A DNA stretch of 64,000 bases from Volvox africanus. Its lineage: Eukaryota; Chlorophyta; Chlorophyceae; Chlamydomonadales; Volvocaceae. The DNA is taken from positions 124,001 to 188,000 of the forward strand of contig BSDZ01000080.1 in assembly GCA_030268105.1 (NCBI GenBank), read 5' to 3'. Of this stretch, positions 35,476 through 46,984 are shown in pieces (within the stretch, counting starts at the first letter, position 1; every line of letters begins with the position of its first letter). A model generated the notes under the pieces. That model saw nothing but the letters and a program-made list of their open reading frames with translations. It had not been told where the DNA came from and made no database searches. The translations under genes and the position numbers were made by a program.

Positions 35476-37944
35476 CCCTGTGAAGCCGAAGGCAGACGAG
35501 GGTGTACAGTAGGCGTGCTAAGTATCTGATGGTTGGTGTTGTAGTTTGCAAGGGTGGGAAAGGTACCGCCTGCTTGCATTGTCATTCACATCCGGTCAAT
35601 GACGAACGTCAGTGTTTGCTAAGCAGGTGTGCGATGCATGCTGCGCCAGGTTTTGGGGCGCTTGGGGAATAGGTTGCTTCAGGAGACCTGAACCTGGTTT
35701 CACCTGGAGATTGCCTCCTGGCAGACAACGATTATAGTTATGTGTGTGAGCCACGGCAACGTGCCTAGTTTCTGAAATGATGCTACGCTACTAGCCCTAT
35801 TGTTTTAGTCGGCTGTTTAGGCTTTGTGCCCCTTGTCAAAATATAGGGAGAAACGAGAGCTGCTTAGCTGCTGTGGTGTCCACTACAGTAGCAGCCCTTT
35901 ATCCTGCTTAAGCAGTGCATGGTGTGTTGTATTGATTTTGTTCATTATTTGGTAGAAGCAGCAAGCGCAGAGCATGATGTACGCGTACTGACTTGGATGC
36001 GCACTCGGCTTTTTGTAGTTTCATCATGATGGTTAGAGAGTGAGCCCTGATCTCTGTCGATTTGCTAAGATGCTACTGAGCGGTGCTAGCTGCAGGATGG
36101 CAAGGGCAGCATTCTTTGCCATTGAATCGTGCACTATGGGGCTGCCGCTGTGTTGTATCTCTGTGTTAATATCCGTCAGAAGATGTCCCGTTTCCTGATC
36201 ATCCCGGATATCAGCCAGAGATACCCCAGGATACTGCATCATGTATTAGCGATCTAAAGATCACACGTCCTTTTCCTGGCTGGAATAAGATGAAGCCCAC
36301 GGGTCGTGGAACTTATCTTGTAATTGCCTAATGAAATTGGCCATTGCGCTCTGTCTCTTGGTATTCTTCATGATTTGTTTTCCACACACCACATTATCTG
36401 ACTATATAAAGTAAAAGTCCCTGGCTGGCAGCAATTGGGTTGGTGTGGGTTTCCGACCTGAATGCCTGCAGCCTGCAAAGCTAACTATCCTTGATATTTT
36501 GAAGCCTTTCTGTGTAACAGTCGTACATGTATGGGAGCACACTTCCACGATATAAAGGGAAGGTGCAGAAGCACCTAATCAGCATCTTGATAGGCCTTTG
36601 CAGCACTAAACTACTACGCCCTGGGTTGGGTCTACAAGATAAAAGGATGCCAAGGTTCACATGCACGCATTGTGCCGCTTTGAACATCGTGCCTGCATCC
36701 TGTTCAGAGAATGTATGTTGTGGCGGGGAATGGTCCTCAAAATGATGGCTTAGAGTCTTTCTTGTATCTCTGTAACATCCGCCTAACAGCAAAGCAAGCC
36801 GATCAGGAGATGTCCAGATTACTGGTCGACCAGTATAAGAGTTGTTTAGATACAAAACCCAGGATACTGCTATCATTGACTGGTCGCAGCTTTCCGGAAG
36901 CTTACACGCACTTCTGATAGCAAGGTTACTTGGTAACTGTCTTTTGGCAGGTCATGGTTGATGCGCAGGCCAGCCAGGTGCATGTGAGATTACGGTACTC
37001 CGTTTTTCCTTCTATCATCAAGTGTAGATGTGAGACATGCATGGATCCTGCATGCCTGTTCTGCCTTCGACATTAACAATTTCTACATGTGCACACCACG
37101 TAAGACATACATCAGTTGGTGGTTTATAGTTGACGTGCGCTGAAGGGCCCTCTGTGGGGATCAACAATGCCGTGTTAGGAGGTCCTTGCCTGTGCACGAT
37201 AATGACCAATCATTAGAAAGATCGAGGAAGATTATTTTAAAGAAGATGTATATGTTCAATGCAAATAGGAATTGCGTTTGTAGCCCACACAGACTGCTTG
37301 TGGCCCTGGCACGTCTTGGACTCCCTGATGTCTCAGCTAAGCAAGAAGCGCAGTGTTCGCTACAGGCCGTAATTACTGCAGCAGCACCACTTCCATGTCA
37401 CCGTATGCAGTTGCGGTCTGTTACACATGAGCGTCCATCATTCAAATGAAGAGAGGAAGTGGTGGCCAGCATCGAACCATCCGTGCCTACCATACATTCC
37501 ACGTACGCTATCATAATGTTTGGGATGAACCTCTCCCACCAGCTCTGCCCACAGCAGAACGGAAGTGTACATGATCATGGAGCACAACTCGCCACGGCCG
37601 CCCTGCGAAAGAGCACAGGCCAATCGCCCACGCCGCTGTCGACACTTGATGCATCAAAAAGGGCTTGGATCATGTCATCCCGACCCTGGCCGTATAGGCC
37701 ACTCTCCACTGCAGTACGTCCAACGAGGGGTACTCCGTCACTGCAAACCTAGAGTCTTCCCTCCTATGGCCATCCCCACGACTCCTCCCTCAACCCTACC
37801 GACAATACTGCGGTTTTCATTGCCGCCGCTGCCGCCGCTGTCTCTGACGTTGCTGCTCCTGACCCGTCTGCTGTCTTTGCTATTCCTGCTCGAATCCAAC
37901 TTTTCGACTGACATCCACTGCAGCTGCAGCCAGTGGCAAAGAAG
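35476..37944. other. Intergenic region with no recognisable gene
   Basis: It lies between the pherophorin stop and the stop of the minus-strand unknown gene, so it includes both 3' UTRs. Open frames up to 183 codons (+, 37565-38116) overlap the antisense of the neighbouring gene or have no coding features. I see no repeats or RNA genes. Confidence 0.4.
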
Positions 37945-39534
37945 TCACCGACCCGGTGCCGGCCCATCGCCTCCTCCTACCGACCCACTTCCTCCCTTGG
38001 TTCCCACCAGTGCTCCGCTCCGCATCAGCTGCCAGGCAAGTAGCCCATCCTCCATTTCAAGAGCTGCATCCAGAGCGACACTCAACTGCTTGCGCGCCTG
38101 GGGCCAATATAGATGATTGTCCGAGATTAGACTTGCGGCGGACAAAGGATAACAAGTAACGACGACGCAAAGGCTAAATGCATGTTGGGGGCCAGACATT
38201 TGAGCTCCGTGCAATTTGTACTTCGCAATCAGTTGCAAATAGGGTCACAGACAGACAGACAGATGCCCACCTGCTGCTGCGCTGCCTTTGCGGCCTGATG
38301 CAGCTCCTGCTTCGCCACTGGCAGTGGCTTCATACCCTCGCTTTCTTGCCCAGCCCCTTCCGCGCCGGCTGTCGTGGGAGCCTGTAGCGCCGCCTGCCGC
38401 TCCACCACTCGCCGCCGAAGCAGCTCCATTGCGTTCCACGACTGCTTGCAACGGCAGAAGCGCCCGGGGTTAGGGGAGGAAGCATCAGGCGAAAGCCAGG
38501 TTGGCACACACAGCGGCGAATCTTTCCCAACCCTCACAAACCCGCACTCATGACCTTCACTTACGCCCTGCTGATCCGTCTACTACTCCGTCAACCACCG
38601 TCGGATCTATTTGTTAATCTTAACTTACCTGGAGCTTCGTGACATGGCGCAAGGGCTTCCCCGCCTCCGCCGCCGCCTTGAGCCTGAGCGCCCCGCGGAT
38701 CTGCGCAACGTGGGACATTGGTAAGCTTACGTGGGCCGCCACCAGCACCGGCACGTCGTACTGCTCTGCCATTGCATCCGTAATTAGGCCAAGCTCATGG
38801 TGGTAGCAGATGAAGATCCCCGAAGGTAGCCTTTGCCGCGCTGCCACCAATTGCGTCGGATACATCAGCACCGGCTGGGAAGCTTTGCTGATGTTTTTTG
38901 TGGAAAACGGCAACAAGCCCAACGCCGGTGCGAGCTGCATGGAAAGTGGCAGCTGTGCTGATGCTGGCGAATCGGACCCAGATCCGGATCGAAATCCGGT
39001 TGTAGGGTTGGGACGCAGGCTGAACATATCTGTGCGCAGGTGCAGGCGGATGCGGCGGTGCGGGAAGAGCGCCACATCGTAAATGTCCTCGGGCTCCGGT
39101 TGATCCGGTGTCCACACAAAATCATGGGGCCGAAGGCGATCTCGACGCTGCACAATCTCAAAATCGTCTACAATACCCAGATTACGGACCACTTTGGCCA
39201 AATCGATGGTGAGGCGTGTTGGGCGCACCAGGCAGAAAGGGAGGCCGTTGAGCACGTCCCGCTTGAGGGAGCCGAAAAAGACGCAGCTGTAATTGAAGAA
39301 GTTGGGGTATTCCGCCATTGCGGCGGCCTTCATCGGCAGCAACTCCCAGGGCTGCGCACGTTGGTTGGGCAGGACGTAGGTAGGCACATCGCTCCTCGGA
39401 AGGTGCACTGCGAGGCCATTGCCGCTGAGCTGCTCTCCGGGGAAGGCGCTGCGCAGGATGCCCGTTGCCCTCCTAAGGGTAGTCGTGGTTTGATGGAACT
39501 TGCTAACAAGTGGGTCGAGCAGTGGTGCCGCCAT
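37945..39534 (-). CDS. Unrecognised protein of about 409 residues, three exons
   Basis: Exons 39534-38629, 38441-38271 and 38097-37945 join without phase change. All four splice borders follow the GT-AG rule with good donors, so the gene looks real. I do not recognise the family. The N-terminus (MAAPLLDPLVSKFHQTTTTL) could be an organelle-targeting helix. The central part is a compact globular region with alternating hydrophobic strands (PNFFNYSCVFFGSLKRDVL, LPFCLVRPTRLTIDLAKVV, DVALFPHRRIRLHLRTD) and a later LPSGIFICYHHELGLITDAM. The C-terminal third is helical and rich in Ala/Gln/Glu, possibly a coiled coil, then a Gly-rich end. No transmembrane segment, zinc-binding motif or nucleotide-binding loop is visible. 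It is divergent from the fumarate-reductase-like gene, with 645 bp between their start codons. Confidence 0.7.
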
Positions 39535-40179
39535 GTAGCCTTTTCGGGCAGGTTGAAGACGAAATGTTGGTACGTCTACCTACTGAGTCAAGAGGTGCTA
39601 ACCTACATCAAACCGTTCTCCATTAAAGCACAAATCCACCTTGTTGTTTAAAAAAATGTGTCCTATCGCGAGCCAACCGACCAGCCGTGCGTCCACATCA
39701 AGGGTTGGCCTTCACATCCAAACGAGGATGCGCACCTGGCTATTGGATAAACATGGATACTATAGAGGTTACGAGCGATTATTTGTTATAACGATGGCAA
39801 TTGCCGTTCTGTAATGTACAGCATACCGGTGTGTTCGTTATGGGCAAGACGCAACACGCAAGAGCTACCGAACTGCCGATAATTCCCGGGAGACACGACT
39901 GAAAGAAATGAAAAATGTATATAATTTTGTGCTAACTATTGGAACTCCCGGCTAACTATTGGATTTGCCGGACTTACACTTAGGCAAGACACACGGACAT
40001 GCACGCTATGTAATATGCGTCCTGCTGTACTGCTGCGAAAACATTAGATAAGATTGGATGTGAGATAAGTATTTAGAACTTGTTTCTGACGGATACATAT
40101 AGATTTACTATCATTCTCAATTCCGAGCAGCAACGTTATTTCCGATACGGAACTCCGACACTCGAGCGGCATACGACAC
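39535..40179. promoter_or_regulatory. Divergent promoter region (unknown gene / fumarate-reductase-like gene)
   Basis: This 645 bp separates two divergent start codons and so should contain both promoters and 5' UTRs. It includes an imperfect duplication of GCTAACTATTGGA at about 39931-39943 and 39952-39964. No TATA box is convincing. Confidence 0.35.
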
Positions 40180-43100
40180 ATGCGCCGGATTCCCAGTGCG
40201 CAACACAACAGAGGCATTAGAATTGGAGCCGAACAGTGCATGCAAAGGTCACAGACGCGCTGCAGTCCGACAGTCCGCGCAACATTCGCTCCCCACCGCG
40301 CCCGTCCCTGGCTTTTTGTGCTACTTGTCTCAATACTCGGCTTTGGTTTGCTCATCACCCTCTGGATTCGGCTTCTCCCAAGCACCGTCCTTGGCGCGAC
40401 CGCGCAGGCTCAGGCACAGGCACAGGCCGAGCAAAGCACCCGGGTGCAAGCGCATCCGAGCCATAGCAGCAGCACTAGCACAAATATCGGTAGCGGCCCC
40501 CGCCACAAACCACAAGCTGGCTCATTGGCCAGCGACCCAATTGAGAACGCACACGCCTCCGTAGCTGTCGGCTCATCGCTCGTCAGGCAAGCACAGCCTG
40601 ACAGCTGGCAGCTGCAGCAACAGAAAGTTGATCACCATCGCAAGCAGCAACAACAGCAACAGCACTATTACCTTGACGGCGGCCGTGGCGGTTTTCGTGG
40701 GGGGATTGGCAGCAGCAGTAGCGGCAGCAGTAGTGGCAACAGCAGCAGCAACAGCGCCAAAATCATGCCTTCTTCCGCAGTCACAAAGCAGCACGAGGAG
40801 CACCAGCAGTCATCAGCGCCCCCTTCTGCGCAGGTGGTCGTGGTGGGGGGAGGACTGGCGGGGCTCGTGGCGGCGCTGCAGGCGGCCGAGTGCTTGGCGG
40901 AGGCAGAGGCGGAGGCGGAGGCGGCCACCCCAGGCTCATCCTCTTCCTCCACCTCCTGCGTGCCTGTTCAGTGTGGCGGCTCCGCAGCCGCCATCGCTCC
41001 CTCCTACGCCGTGGATGTTTTGTTAGTGGAAAAGATGCCCAAGCTGGGCGGCAACAGCGCTAAGGCCTCCTCGGGGATCAACGCGCTGCACCCGGAGGGG
41101 GGCGACAGCGAGGTGCTGTTTCGGGGCGATGTGGCCACTTCGGGGGGAGGGGCCAGCAGGCCTGAGCTGGTGGAAACGCTGGTGGTAAGTGGTGGTAAGG
41201 TGTATCCTCAGTGTTGCCACCCTGATGATGATGATATTACTTTTTTCCCGTAACCGCTGTCGTACGAATCCCTTCCGCGCTCCCGACCCGCTCCGGCCTG
41301 GCCCCGCAGCGCCACAGCCCTGCTGCCCTCTCCTTCCTCGCGGCTCACGGCGCCTCATTGACCGGGGTGACCAGATTGGGAGGACACTCCGTAGCTAGGT
41401 GCGTATGTGTGTGACCTGGGTGTTCCTGGTTGTTTATGTGTCGACGACGACGACGACGATGACGGGGTGAACTCGCGGATGGAGAAGTGGGATGTATGAG
41501 CATACGCATAAATATAAACATGAATATAACCATGATTATTAATACGAGTATACGTGTTGTAGTATCCTTGCGTATCTACGGGCAATATCCAGGGGATGTC
41601 TGAGTCTATCTGGACATACATCTTCCGATCGGGCCTATCAGGTAACTGACCGAGGGGAGGTCGTCAACGTCATGCACAATAGTTTCAGTTCTGCGGGGTT
41701 CAAAGGTTGTCTTCCCCGCTGCCCTCCTCCCGCTGCAGGACCCGCACCGTGAGGGGCGGCGCCAACGTGGGTTGGGTGCTCATGTCGGCGCTGATGGAAG
41801 CCGTTCGGAAGCAGCCGCGGATTCAGGTGGGGGTCATGTCGGCGCTGGGGGCGCTCCAGGGGCTGAGGGGAGCGCAAGGGTCGACCAGCTGCCCCTGGAG
41901 TGGCGGAGTCCAAATCAACTAAAAACATCGACCTACCGCACCAATACATCACATCACACCAGCGCTCCCTCACACGCACTCACGTATTCACATCCGAGAG
42001 CGCAGACGTCCCGAGAAAGGCTGTCCAAAGTTGACCCTTCGCCACCCCACCCTCGGCGGCAGGTGCTGGAGGGCCACTCCCTCCGCCGCATCATCACCAC
42101 GGGCGAGCTGGAAGGGGAGGGCTCCAGCGCCACGGATGGCGACAAAAGCTCGCATGTGGTGGCGGGGGTGGAGCTGGGGCCGGCTGGCGGACCAGACGGT
42201 GGAGCCCACCCCCCGTTCCCTCTATCCCAAGTGATGTGCGGGGCGCTGGTTCTCGCCACCGGGGGTTTTGCGGCGAATAAAGAGCTCATCCAGGTGTGTT
42301 TGTAAAAGGGTGTTTCGTGGCTGTGTTGAGTACGGGAATGTCCGCAATCAAATCCGGATAGGGTGGGAAATGAAGCCATTGTACGGCACTATGGATGGGA
42401 TAATACACCCGAGGTGGGGGGGGTCCAGAAGTCCTCCACGACCCCAAGGCCCTCCCCCGATCTCCCTCCAAACCCACTGATCCCCACATGCGCTCATTCC
42501 CCACACACCGCTACACAGGTACGTCCGCTGGGCCTCGCTTCACCCCCTCGTCTGTGCGGGTGACGATCCTGGGGGCGCAGCTTCGGGGCTCATTCCGTGA
42601 CCCCATAACCCGCACTCGCGCCTTCCCCCGCTAACACCCAACTGTCCCCCGGCCCTTTGCTCAACTCCGACACCCACGCACACACCGCCCCGCCTGAAAG
42701 TCAGTCCAACCGGAGGCGGTTGGCCTTGCAACCACCAACGGCCCGTGGGCTCGCGGCGAGAGCCTGGCTCTGGCCGCCGCTGCGGGGGCGGCACTCATAG
42801 GCCTGGAGGACGTGCAGGTCCACCCCACCGGCTTCGTGGATCCGGCAGATCCGGAGGCTGGAACCAAGGTGGTGCCGGGGGTGATCAAGTGGATGTGTAG
42901 CAGAGGGAGAGGGGGGAGTCCGGAGAGAGAGAGTACGTGTGTGTATGTGTCGGGAGACCGAGCAGACTTGCATCTTCAGCTGAGACACGGAGTTGCCTGG
43001 CCCGCAAGTTTCCCCCGATAGCCGGAACCCCTCTCACATAACCGGTATTGCCGCTTGCGCCCGTCCACCCAAACACACACGGACACACAAACGCAGTTTC

Positions 43101-45965
43101 TGGCTCCTGAGAAGCTGCGGGGCGTTGGCGGGCTTCTGCTCGACGACCAGGTGGGTCGCACCGGGGCTGGGGCGGGCCGGCGGAACCTCTGGATGCTCAG
43201 ATGGCTTGGGGGCCTGGCGGAGGGGGAGGAGGAGGAGGAGGGGGAGGCGGGGGAGGCGGGTGTTTCACCGCGTACAAGGACACATAAGCCACATCCAGAC
43301 GTACAGGACAACCAGGGCAGGGCAGGGGGGGATTATTTGTAAAGTCCCTCTCCTCAAGAAAGGCCATGTCGCCAGGAGCAGGGTGAGGCTGCTGGGGACT
43401 GAGTAATGGACTGAATCGTGTCCGCCGCTGCTGTGTGCTCATTTACGAATGTCAATCTCGGGTGCCTAACCGTTAGTTAACGTGCAACAGGGCAACCGCT
43501 TTGTGGACGAGCTTGCTCGGCGCGATGCGGTGGCGGAGGCCATGATGAGGCTGCCCGGGCGTATCGCCTGGCTGTTGCTGGGGCGGGATGCGGGTACTGA
43601 GTACGGCATCGGCGCCTTAGACTTTTACTGCAAACGGGGCCTCATGCACAAGGTATGTGCGTATTTATGTGCATATGCCCTCGTGAATTTTGTGGGCGAG
43701 GGGTTATTTAAACCAGGGTACGGCACCCGCCTGTCGCGAAGTACGCACCGCCTAGGTTTGCGTAACAGGCAAATGACGGACCGATGGGGCGGAAGCGGTT
43801 GATGGGAGCTGTGTTGGTTGTTCGTTGGGAATAATGACCAGGAAGCGGGAAGACTATGAGGAGGCTCGCGCGGAGTTAATGTGTGTAATTGTGTGTATGG
43901 GAGGGAATCTAAGGTTTTTTCCGTTTTCCGAGGTTGTCCGGGGAAATGAACATGCAGTACTTCCCTATGTGTGGATGCGTCGGCCAGCTCCGAAACCATC
44001 CCCACACTGCAACCCGAACCGCACCTCGCCCACTGTTGGCCCGACACTCCGTCACGTAACTCTCAGGCGGAGACCCTGTTGGCGGCGGCGGCGCAAATGG
44101 GGGTTTCCCTGGAGCACCTGAAGGGGCAGCTGGACGAGTACACGAGGGTTGCGGCGGGCGGGAACGTGGATTCGTACGGCAAGCGCGTCTTCCCAAATCC
44201 TCCGGATCCGGATCAACAACTGCCGTTGTACCTGGCACGCGTTACCCCCGTGGTGCGGTCGTACCTTACCCCCCCTCCCCCTCCCCGGGGGTTGAGGCGG
44301 CGGACTGTGGGTTGGAGGAGGGGGCTTAGAGGGGACAAAGCCACGTTGTGGTCGGATTCTGTGGGGGCCATTCGTGCCCCCAGCCCATGTTTCCCGCGAC
44401 CGTTCCTTGCCCCTCCACCATCCCCTCTCTTTATCCTTCCCCTTTCTTACGCCCCCATCACCCGCGCCTTAATTGCTGTACCCTCCCTTTCCCCAGTTGA
44501 AGTCCCCCCATCCTTTTTCGAGATCGGCCACTGATTGGCTGTTTCCTCATTGAACCTCTTACTCTTTTCCGGCAGCCTCAGCGGCTCAGTTTTCCCTTCC
44601 CGGGTGCATGGCTCCTCAGGCCTGCTTCTTAGCACTGCCTTGGACCTGTCTTCTCACGTCTCCTTTTCTTTGCGCTCACTCTTCTTCTTCTCCCTCCGCA
44701 TGTGCACGTTCTTGCCATTGCGGCTGCTACCGCCGCCTCACGTGAACGATGAGTTCACGTGAGACTGTACTTCGTCTGGTTGTTGCGCGGGCGGTCTTCA
44801 GGGTAGCCCGGGCTGGTGTGGGGGGCGGGTCGATCGGGTGGTCGGGCGCTTCATCCTAAAGAAGGGGGTCGGGATGTTCGCGGGGATGACGGCACCGGCG
44901 GTCAGCTACCGGATCTCGCGCCTCCCACTTCAGTGAGCCCAACGAGGCCAACAAGGTTCGCCGCCGCCAGCAGCAAGGCCGATACATCATTGCGGTTCCT
45001 CTGGCTCATGTTTTCCTCTCTTTAAATCCGCGGCCTGGGTCTGGGTTCCAACGTTTCACCCTCCCTACCTTGGATGGAGCTCCTCCAGCATCGCGATTAG
45101 TCATACTTACCAGCGGCAGTACCAGTATTTTGTTGCCCGCTTTGCTGCTCCTCCCCCTCTCTGTTCCGCCGCCGCCAAGGTCCATTACACCATGGGCGGT
45201 GTGGCCATCAACGAGAGGGCCGAGGTGCTGCGGGCGGGACCCGGAGGGGCGCCGGATGGTTCCGGAGCAACGATAAAGGGTCTGTATGCGGCGGGTGAGG
45301 TCAGCGGCGGGTGAGTTATGAGTGTACAACGGAGGGGGGGACATCTGCTGGTGCGGGGGGCGGGGGGGGGGGGAGGGTAGTGCGGCAGAGGGCACTGCGG
45401 ATTGAGGGCCTGGATGAAGGAGCGCCGGCGTGGGCGACAAGGGCGGCAGAGGATTTGGGCGTGCAGCAGAGCTCCGGAATATAGAGGGGAGAGAGGGGGG
45501 AGAGAGGGGAGGTGCTCCCTGTCAAGGAAGAAGTAGTGATCAAATACCGCACAAAGTTCTTCTGAACGCCTTTAAAGTGAAGAAATGGCAACAAATATTG
45601 CTTGTACTGAAGGAGTCGCAAAAACCAACCTTCCCCCTTTCATTCGCTGTTTTGATGTTGTCGGATTTCTGGGGATCTCTCGGGTCCCCCTGCACCTCTC
45701 CATCCGAACTGCTTGGGGGGGGGAGGGGGCCCTGGAGGCCTGACAGCTGATTCCCTCCCGCGACCGTCTGTGCACTCGCACACGTCTGAAGCGCCCGCTG
45801 CCGTACCGCCCCATGTGTTTTCTCCTCCACGGATCGCGCTCACTCTCTCATTCGCCGTCACTCAGGCTTCACGGCCACAACCGTCTCGGAGGTAACTCGC
45901 TGCTGGAGTGCGCCGTCTTCGGGCGGATTGCTGGATCGCATGCGGCCGCGTGCAGCAGCCGATGA
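40180..45965 (+). CDS. FAD-dependent fumarate-reductase-like flavoprotein with N-terminal membrane anchor
   Basis: It belongs to the FAD-binding-2 family (soluble fumarate reductase / flavocytochrome c flavin domain), which reduces fumarate or a related enoate. Recognisable exons: 40180-41184, 41310-41398, 41739-41826, 42063-42293, about 42710-42868, 43098-43150, 43490-43652, 44068-44250, about 45177-45311, about 45866-45965. The N-terminus has a hydrophobic segment (about residues 44-65, LFVLLVSILGFGLLITLWI), then about 150 residues of Ser/Gln/Gly linker. The FAD-binding motif is VVVVGGGLAGLVAALQAAE, then EKMPKLGGNSAKASSGINA. Further family blocks are VTRLGGHSVARTRT, LATTNGPWARGESLALAAAAG, VQVHPTGFVDP, RDAVAEAMM, VHYTMGGVAIN, GLYAAGEVSGG and HGHNRLGGNSLLECAVFGR. 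The HPTGF and GHNRLGGNSLLEC blocks carry active-site residues. Exons around 42500-42720 and 45300 are approximate. No heme domain is present, so the electron donor is unknown. Confidence 0.85.
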
Positions 45966-46984
45966 GGAAAGCGTAAGAGAGGAAAGCGTCCGCATCACTC
46001 ATCACTTCTTTTGGACATAAACCACATTTATGATCGGTGTTTCGTGAATGTGTCAATCATTCTTAACAAGAGGGTTCTCAAGCTCCACTGGAATACCAAC
46101 CTGTGCGGTTGAGGGTTTTAGGGTTTGCGATCTGCGATCAAGTCGTGGTCGTGAAAACGCGCAATGTACCACGGTGAGGAGAGCGCATTGGGTAGGAGAA
46201 TCATCAGGTTAAGTCATCAGAATTGTGTAACCCTAAACCACCACAAAGGAGTACACGAACGATTTCGACTTGTTTTGCCACGTCGCTGCAAGGTTGCGTC
46301 TTTTCGTCGACCTGATGCGCGAAGTTGGCGGCGGACATGCTGATTCCCTTTGGATGCAGGTGTAATATTTCACACCAGCCAGTTGTAAAGCGTAAGGATG
46401 CTCGCTTCGTTCCGGGAGTCAGGGACCTAAACCTCTTGTATCACTGGGCGCGCACCAGGCGGGCGTCTAACAGTGAACGCAAAAGAAAAAGAATTTGAGT
46501 GGCTCAGTGTTGAGTAATATATGTGTCATGCAGGTTTAAGGTGTCTTTGTGTGGGTTTCAACGGGAGTAGCACGTCAAACATTTAAAACAAGTCCGCACC
46601 TTAATTGCTTACCTGCAATACAATTGGCTTGTGTGAAAACATTTTCAAAAGATAAATTTACCTACCCTGACTGCTGGCTCAGTGGTATACTGTGTCTCGC
46701 TCGACAACATTCGGCTTCCTTCCGTATGTAGGGCAGCTCCGTACCGCGACTGTCGACTTGGCTATGCGACAACATATCGCGTAGCACAACATCATTAAGA
46801 TTCAGATATTATCCTTATCGTGCGATTGCAAGGCAGGTGTGATCGCGAACACTAGGTTAGCTGCATTACCGTAGGCGTCGGCCTTTGACTGGGTGACCAA
46901 GGGCCATCGCGTCTAAGGGGAGCTGTATCTAACTATTCATGGTAATAAAAATATATATCAAGCCTTCTTGACGGGACTCTACAG
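45966..46984 (+). other. Intergenic region; should contain the 5' exon(s) of the B3 gene
   Basis: It lies between the fumarate-reductase-like stop and the first recognised B3-gene exon. No coding sequence can be assigned. GGGTTTTAGGGTTTGC near 46112 resembles a telomere-type repeat but is a single occurrence. The + strand has only short open frames. Confidence 0.4.

Noticed and set aside
37565..38116. 183-codon plus-strand open frame
   Set aside because: It overlaps the antisense of the last exon of the minus-strand unknown gene and has Pro/Leu/Ser low-complexity composition.
45356..45377. Poly-G run in the fumarate-reductase-like gene
   Set aside because: It lies in an intron just after a donor. 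Simple G-rich tracts are common in volvocine introns and give no specific signal.
46107..46125. Telomere-like GGGTTTTAGGGTTTGC
   Set aside because: A single degenerate occurrence without tandem extension.
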